64,000 bases of DNA, taken from assembly GCA_905200945.1 (NCBI GenBank), contig CAJKMG010000002.1, positions 186,001 through 250,000 of the forward strand, written 5' to 3'. A program made the position numbers and the translations under genes. The notes below the pieces were generated by a model. That model saw only the letters and a list, made by a program, of their open reading frames with translations. It made no database searches and had not been told where the DNA came from. This stretch comes from an uncultured Akkermansia sp. (GTDB lineage Bacteria; Verrucomicrobiota; Verrucomicrobiia; Verrucomicrobiales; Akkermansiaceae). This document shows, piece by piece, positions 58,826 through 64,000 of this stretch (positions are counted from its first letter, which is position 1; every line of letters begins with the position of its first letter).

Positions 58826-61093
58826 ATGATCAGCATAGTAAAAGACTTGAAGGAGTCCACCGCCCTTCCGAAGGAATGGCAGGGATTCAAGCCGGGAGCA
58901 TGGACGGAGTCCATTGACGTACGAGATTTCATCCAGCATAACTACACGCCCTATTCCGGCAATGAAGAATTTCTTTCCGGCCCCTCCCAGCGCACGCTCC
59001 GTTTATGGGATGAACTGAAAGTCCTGCTGAAAAGGGAAATAGACAACGGCGGCGTACTGGATGCTGATGAAGAAGTGGTATCCTCCATCACATCCCACAA
59101 GCCCGGCTACATTGACAAGGAACTGGAAGTGGTCGTAGGCCTCCAGACGGACGCCCCCCTGAAACGGGCCCTGATGCCCTTTGGCGGCCTGCGCATGGCC
59201 CAGCAGGCCCTGGAATCCTACGGGTTCAAGATGTGCGAGAAAACCGCGGATATTTTCAAAAAGATACGCAAAACACACAACGAAGGAGTTTTCGACGCCT
59301 ACACCTCCGATATCCGGGCGGCCCGTTCCGCCGGCATTATCACCGGCCTCCCGGACGCCTATGGCCGCGGCCGCATCATCGGGGACTACCGCCGGGTGGC
59401 CCTGTACGGCACGGATAAGCTGATTGCCGAACGCCGCAAGGACCTCAAAAACCGTGAACATTCCCCCCTTACGGATGAGCTGATCCGTCTGCGCGAGGAA
59501 ATGAGCGAACAAATACGCGCCCTGGAAGAACTCGCCCAGCTGGGCGCCTCCTACGGCTGCGACCTCACTCGCCCCGCCGCAAACGCCCGCGAAGCCGTGC
59601 AATGGACGTACCTGGGCTACCTGGCCGCCGTGAAGGAACAGAATGGAGCGGCCATGTCCCTGGGCCGTGTTTCCACGTTCTTCGACATTTATTTCACCCG
59701 CGACCTGGAACAGGGGCTCATCACGGAAGAGGAAGTTCAGGAAATCATCGACCAGTTTGTGATGAAGCTGCGCATCGTCCGTTTCATCCGCACGCCTGAT
59801 TACAATAACCTGTTCTCCGGAGACCCCACCTGGGTGACGGAATCCATCGGCGGCATGGGAGAAGACGGGCGCACCCTCGTCACCCGCAGCTCCTTCCGCA
59901 TGCTGCAGACCCTGTACAACCTGGGGCCGGCTCCGGAACCGAACCTGACCGTTCTGTGGTCCCGGGATCTGCCGGAAGCTTTCAAAAGCTTCTGCGCCAG
60001 GGTCTCCATTGAAACGTCCTCCGTCCAGTACGAGAACGACGACCTGATGCGCCCGCACTGGGGCGACGACTACGGCATCGCATGCTGCGTGTCCGCCATG
60101 CGCATCGGCAAGCAGATGCAGTTCTTCGGAGCGCGCGCCAACCTTGCCAAGTGCCTTCTTTACGCCCTGAACGGCGGCGTGGATGAACTCAAGGGCAAGC
60201 AGGTGGCCCCGCCCTCTCCCCGCTATACGGAGGAAGTTCTCAACTATGACGAAGTGATGGCCCTGTACGACAAAATGCAGGACTGGCTCGCCAAAACTTA
60301 CATTGACGCGCTGAACATCATCCACTACATGCACGACAAATACTGCTATGAACGCATCGAAATGGCGCTGCATGATCCGGAAATCCTGCGTACGATGGCC
60401 ACGGGGATCGCCGGGCTTTCCGTGGCGGCGGACTCCCTGTCCGCCATCAAGTACGCCACCGTGAAAGCCATCCGCAATGAAGAAGGGCTGATTGTGGACT
60501 TCAAGACGGAAGGGGAATTCCCCTGTTACGGGAACAATGACCCGCGCGTGGACGACATAGCATGCAGCCTGGTCAGCAATTTCATGGAAAAACTGCGCAA
60601 GCTCCATACTTACCGCAATTCCCTGCCCACCCAGTCCATCCTGACGATCACCTCCAACGTGGTATACGGCAAAAAGACGGGCAACACGCCGGACGGCCGC
60701 CGCGCCGGGGAACCGTTCGCCCCCGGTGCCAACCCCATGCACGGAAGGGACAGGAACGGAGCCGTGGCCTCCATGCTCTCCGTATCCAAGCTGTCCTATG
60801 ACGACTCCCTGGACGGCATCTCCTACACCTTCTCCATCGTTCCGCAGGCCCTGGGCAAGGAGGAACGGGAACGCCGCGTCAAGCTCGTCTCCCTGCTGGA
60901 CGCCTACTTTGCCGCTACAGGTCACCACATTAATGTGAACGTACTGGAACGGGAAACGCTTCTCGACGCCATGGATCACCCGGAAAAATACCCGCAGCTT
61001 ACCATCCGCGTTTCCGGTTATGCCGTGAATTTCATCAAGCTGACCAGGGAACAGCAGCAGGAGGTCATCAACCGCACTTTCCACACCCGTTAA
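58826..61093 (+). CDS. pflB: Formate C-acetyltransferase (pyruvate formate-lyase)
   Basis: This glycyl-radical enzyme splits pyruvate with CoA into acetyl-CoA and formate under anoxic conditions. The 755 residues have the active-site pair CC at 420-421 (in YGIACCVSAMRIG, like Cys418/419 of E. coli PFL) and the radical Gly at 731 in RVSGYAVNF. The preceding DAMDHPEKYPQLTIR matches the family, and YTFSIVPQALGKEE is the usual PFL core. Length agrees with E. coli (760). pflA follows 16 bases later, and the start at 58826 is preceded by a promoter. Confidence 0.97.
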   Translation: MISIVKDLKESTALPKEWQGFKPGAWTESIDVRDFIQHNYTPYSGNEEFLSGPSQRTLRLWDELKVLLKREIDNGGVLDADEEVVSSITSHKPGYIDKELEVVVGLQTDAPLKRALMPFGGLRMAQQALESYGFKMCEKTADIFKKIRKTHNEGVFDAYTSDIRAARSAGIITGLPDAYGRGRIIGDYRRVALYGTDKLIAERRKDLKNREHSPLTDELIRLREEMSEQIRALEELAQLGASYGCDLTRPAANAREAVQWTYLGYLAAVKEQNGAAMSLGRVSTFFDIYFTRDLEQGLITEEEVQEIIDQFVMKLRIVRFIRTPDYNNLFSGDPTWVTESIGGMGEDGRTLVTRSSFRMLQTLYNLGPAPEPNLTVLWSRDLPEAFKSFCARVSIETSSVQYENDDLMRPHWGDDYGIACCVSAMRIGKQMQFFGARANLAKCLLYALNGGVDELKGKQVAPPSPRYTEEVLNYDEVMALYDKMQDWLAKTYIDALNIIHYMHDKYCYERIEMALHDPEILRTMATGIAGLSVAADSLSAIKYATVKAIRNEEGLIVDFKTEGEFPCYGNNDPRVDDIACSLVSNFMEKLRKLHTYRNSLPTQSILTITSNVVYGKKTGNTPDGRRAGEPFAPGANPMHGRDRNGAVASMLSVSKLSYDDSLDGISYTFSIVPQALGKEERERRVKLVSLLDAYFAATGHHINVNVLERETLLDAMDHPEKYPQLTIRVSGYAVNFIKLTREQQQEVINRTFHTR

Positions 61094-61109
61094 CCCGGAC
61101 TGCAAACGG

Positions 61110-61889
61110 ATGCCGCAGGTTTTTCCACAAAACCATGACCCGGATGGAGAAAGCTCCGTCACCGGCCTGGTTCATTCCGTGGAATCCTGCGGCACCGTGG
61201 ACGGCCCCGGCATCCGCTTTGTCCTCTTCCTGTCCGGCTGCAGCCTGCGCTGCCGCTACTGCCATAATCCGGATACCTCCTACGTGCGGCGGGGCCGGAC
61301 CAGAAGCGCGGGTGATGTCCTTCAGGAAATAGCCCGCTACCGGGATTTTTTGCGGGCGGCGGGCGGCGGCGTCACCCTCTCCGGCGGGGATCCCCTCTTT
61401 CAGCCGGATTTTGCCGGTGCCGTGCTGAAAGGCTGCAGAAAGCTGGGACTGCATACCTGTCTGGACACTTCCGGCCATCTGGGCGCGAATGCGGACGGAA
61501 AAATGCTGGAGGATACGGACCTGGTCCTGCTGGATATCAAGGCATGGAATCCGGAACGGTACCGCGCCCTGACAGGCGGGGAGCTGCGCCCCACGCTGGA
61601 GTTTGCGGACCGCCTGGCCTCCCTCCGCAAGCCCGTGTGGCTGAGGTATGTGCTGGTACCCGGCGTTACGGACAATCTGGAAGAAATTGAGGAACTCTCC
61701 CGCCATGCGGCGCGCCTGGGCAACGTGGAACGCGTGGACGTGCTCCCTTTCCACCAGATGGGGAGATTCAAATGGGATGAATTGAAGCTGGATTATACCT
61801 TGAAGGATGTCCCGGAAGCGCCCGCAGAACTGGCGGAACAGGTCCGCGGCATCTTCCGGCGGGAAGGCTTTCCGGATTGCGTGCATTAA
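61110..61889 (+). CDS. pflA: Pyruvate formate-lyase-activating enzyme (radical SAM)
   Basis: This enzyme makes the glycyl radical of PflB from S-adenosylmethionine. The 259 residues have the radical SAM motif CxxxCxxC as CSLRCRYC (Cys 44, 48, 51), the preceding SCGTVDGPGIRFVLFLSG, and the later GGGVTLSGGDPLFQPDF and DLVLLDIKAWNPERYRAL. Only one [4Fe-4S] site is seen. It follows pflB by 16 bases and is presumably co-transcribed. Confidence 0.95.
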   Translation: MPQVFPQNHDPDGESSVTGLVHSVESCGTVDGPGIRFVLFLSGCSLRCRYCHNPDTSYVRRGRTRSAGDVLQEIARYRDFLRAAGGGVTLSGGDPLFQPDFAGAVLKGCRKLGLHTCLDTSGHLGANADGKMLEDTDLVLLDIKAWNPERYRALTGGELRPTLEFADRLASLRKPVWLRYVLVPGVTDNLEEIEELSRHAARLGNVERVDVLPFHQMGRFKWDELKLDYTLKDVPEAPAELAEQVRGIFRREGFPDCVH

Positions 61890-62144
61890 CCGGATTTTCG
61901 CGCCCTGGCGCCCATCAACCGCAGCAAACCGGAATACAGGCATCACCCCGCTCTCCCTTCCGGAAGAGGGCTTTTCTCTTCTCTACAGCAGAACCCTTGC
62001 AAAAAAAGGAGAAAGCTTTTCTGGAATTGCTCCGGAATACGGCACTTCCACGCTTCCTTCCGTTATTCCGTCATTCCTGACGGAAACGGCGGCATACTGG
62101 CCGTTTTTTCCGCCAACATCAGAGAGCCTCTCCCCCTTCCCAAA

Positions 62145-63986
62145 TTATTCTTTCCCGGAAATTTCCCGCAAGGCATCCAGTACTTCCCGCACGGCAATGT
62201 GGCGGTTGCAGGGGACATCCCGGTCACATGTCTTCCGGAAGCAGGGGGAACAGCACTGGTGGCTGTAAAGGGAACGGTTGAATGTACCCATAGGGCGGTA
62301 AACATCCGGAAGCCGGGTGGAAAACAGAGTCACCACCGGAAGCCCCCGGAAAGAACAGAGGGACGGAAAATCGCCATCCACGGCTATTGCCGCCGCAGCC
62401 TCATCCATCACGGGAAACAGAGCCTCCGGCGCTCCCACCGCCAGTTCCACATTCAAATGTTCCGCCAGTGCGGCGGCGCGCTCCCGGTCTTCTTCCAGAG
62501 CCGCCAGCACCGTCCTGCCCGGCAGAAGGGAAACCAGTTCCGTCCATTGCTCCCTGCTCCATTCACTGGCGCTCCCCAGACGGGAAAACGGAGCAATTAA
62601 AATGGGGGCGCCTTCCGCCGGAGACGCTTTTTTCACAGGGAACAAAGACGGTTTGCCGACGTCCAGCCCATGCAGCCCCCCCAATTGCAGATAAAGCTGC
62701 ACCCGGTGCGCCGGGGGGGCGGCGCGCAGGACGGGGGCCTTTACCCGGAATTTGTACTTCCGGGCACCGGGATGCGTGTCCAGCCCGGAAAACATCATGG
62801 GGCCATACGGTTCCAGCGCTTTCAGGATTTCCATATCTCCATCCAGCATGACGCCCAGATCCAGCGGTCCGTCATTGTAAAATTCATCTGCCGCCAAAGC
62901 TTCCCGAAGCTGCTTCAGGGAGTCGTGCGGCAGCACATGGGTAACTTCCGGCACCGTCTTCCATATCCCCAGCTGGGCAGACGGGCAGACGATGTTCACC
63001 TGCATGTCGCACCGGACGGTTTTCAAAGCACGAATCAGGGGAACAGTCGCCAGGGCTTCATCCAGCGCCCTGGGAACGGCTACCAGAATGCGGTACGGCT
63101 TCAGCTCCATATTTTCCAGGAGCGCAGCCGTTTTTTTATCCTGCGGGGCAAATCGGTCAACGGATTTCCAGCGGTGGTGCATCCAGAACACATCCAGCAC
63201 GGATTCCCGGATCAACGTTTCCAGCCCCCTGTTCACTTCAATCGTGTCCCCCGCCAGAGAACCGTCCGACCTGGAAAAATCCACCACATTCCCCATATCC
63301 GCTATCCAGTGGCCGGGAGCATCCGTGCGCACCGCTATGGCCACCATGTCCGCGCCAGCCCTTTTTCTCAGCAGAGCGGGCAGCGGAGTCGTGCCGGTCA
63401 CCTTGCCAAAAAAGGGGACATACACCCCCTCCCATACGAACTGGTCGCTCAGCACGCCCAGGGCCCCCCCTTCCTTGAGCATTTTCATGGGAGCCTTGAT
63501 GCCTCCCTCCTTGGAGAACATCTGAGTTCCACGTTCCGTGCGCCGCTGGTACACGTATTCCTCCATCAGCGGATTGTCAAACTGGCGGTACATGGACCCG
63601 TAACGCTCCACCTCCGGGTAAAACGCACGTATTCTCGCCAGCGCCTCCCAGTTGCCGGAGTGGGCTATGGCGCAAACCTGCCCGCGCCCTTCCAGCACGG
63701 GCGCGGCAAACTGTTCGTGCCCTCCGACCGTCACGCAATGCTTCAACTGCTCATCCGTCAGGGTAGCCGTCTTCGCGGAACACAGGAAATTGGCAATGGT
63801 CCTTTTGAAATTTTCCCGGCTTAATTTCTGCAGTTCCTTTCCGCGCAGGGCCGGATCCAAAACGATGCGCAGATTCCTTTCCACAATGTTCCGGCGCTGG
63901 GGAAGCAGATGCCACGCCACGGCCCCTGCCGTGCGCCCCAGCCGGTACAGCGTTTTCATGCCCACGAGCTTCAACAGCCCTTCCAT
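62145..63986 (-). CDS. Fusion of an LpxL/HtrB-type acyltransferase and a GT9 glycosyltransferase
   Basis: The 613-residue protein has two domains. Residues about 1-285 are a lipid A acyltransferase (LpxL/HtrB/LABLAT): RRNIVERNLRIVLDP, the catalytic HSGNWE (His 109 and Glu 114 in an HxxxxE pattern) and GVLSDQFVWEGVYVPFFG. Residues about 298-613 resemble GT9 (heptosyltransferase type): ILVAVPRALDEALATVPLIRAL, then IAPFSRLGSASEWSREQWTEL and AIAVDGDFPSLCSFRGLPVVTLFSTRLPDVYRPMG. A CSPCFRKTCDRDVPC end is Cys-rich. So one chain would add an acyl chain to the lipid A precursor and a sugar to the core or lipid. The N-terminus may extend past the window end, though the ATG at 63986 gives a good start. 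Confidence 0.8.
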   Translation of the reverse strand: MEGLLKLVGMKTLYRLGRTAGAVAWHLLPQRRNIVERNLRIVLDPALRGKELQKLSRENFKRTIANFLCSAKTATLTDEQLKHCVTVGGHEQFAAPVLEGRGQVCAIAHSGNWEALARIRAFYPEVERYGSMYRQFDNPLMEEYVYQRRTERGTQMFSKEGGIKAPMKMLKEGGALGVLSDQFVWEGVYVPFFGKVTGTTPLPALLRKRAGADMVAIAVRTDAPGHWIADMGNVVDFSRSDGSLAGDTIEVNRGLETLIRESVLDVFWMHHRWKSVDRFAPQDKKTAALLENMELKPYRILVAVPRALDEALATVPLIRALKTVRCDMQVNIVCPSAQLGIWKTVPEVTHVLPHDSLKQLREALAADEFYNDGPLDLGVMLDGDMEILKALEPYGPMMFSGLDTHPGARKYKFRVKAPVLRAAPPAHRVQLYLQLGGLHGLDVGKPSLFPVKKASPAEGAPILIAPFSRLGSASEWSREQWTELVSLLPGRTVLAALEEDRERAAALAEHLNVELAVGAPEALFPVMDEAAAAIAVDGDFPSLCSFRGLPVVTLFSTRLPDVYRPMGTFNRSLYSHQCCSPCFRKTCDRDVPCNRHIAVREVLDALREISGKE

Positions 63987-64000
63987 GAGCAGAAACCCTT

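Noticed and set aside
59003..61162. A 719-codon open frame on the minus strand inside pflB
   Set aside because: It is fully antisense to pflB and has no motifs of its own.
1..64000. CRISPR array, rRNA operon, complete insertion sequence or prophage
   Set aside because: No regular repeats with spacers, no rRNA and no transposase or phage gene cluster were seen.

Overview
The window looks like core chromosome of a Verrucomicrobiota bacterium, most likely Akkermansia or a close relative. This is inference from gene content. It carries secreted sialidase-like and GH2 glycosidases that suit mucin glycans, a PEP-CTERM protein, an LPS-type acyltransferase, a mixed-acid fermentation module (pyruvate formate-lyase with its activase), a citrate synthase, and fairly high GC with few strong Shine-Dalgarno sites. 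No database search was run; all names rest on motifs read from the translations.

Layout: 1-3.2 kb holds an aspartate aminotransferase, a YlbF-type protein with a Cys/His-rich tail and a tRNA-dihydrouridine synthase. 3.4-8.75 kb is a secretion/pilus assembly operon with two tandem GspE/PilB ATPases, a GspF/PilC membrane protein and a GspG-like pseudopilin. 8.9-10.65 kb holds two family-2 glycosyltransferases. 10.8-17.6 kb is housekeeping (ndk, a lysozyme-like exported protein, an RsuA-family pseudouridine synthase, an omega-like protein, smpB, an RNase H-like exonuclease, trmL, a DUF2238 membrane protein, citrate synthase, tsaB). 17.8-20.5 kb holds a membrane HExxH protein, a lipoprotein, an orphan virion-like protein and an MGMT. 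A tRNA-Arg, an iron alcohol dehydrogenase and a 2125-residue alpha-2-macroglobulin follow.

29.3-36.7 kb contains a possible small protein, an EamA transporter and an AddB/AddA-type recombination nuclease pair. 36.9-43.4 kb contains the PEP-CTERM protein, two unknown polytopic membrane proteins, RseP and the L35-L20 ribosomal pair. 43.7-50.3 kb has UvrB with an unusual insert, small unknown proteins, tRNA-Leu, an MFS transporter, a solitary nuoA and a HAD phosphatase.

50.8-58.2 kb looks accessory: an exported ankyrin protein, a sialidase-like protein, an SGNH hydrolase, a decayed second copy of that hydrolase, and an AT-richer GH2 enzyme. The last three kilobase blocks are pflB-pflA behind a good sigma-70-like promoter, and a protein that appears to fuse an LpxL/HtrB acyltransferase to a GT9 glycosyltransferase.

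No CRISPR array, complete insertion sequence, prophage or rRNA is visible. The signals most worth following are the acyltransferase-GT9 fusion, the Cys-rich YlbF tail, the UvrB insert, the paired inverted palindromes in two intergenic regions, the orphan virion-like protein and the duplicated/decayed SGNH gene.
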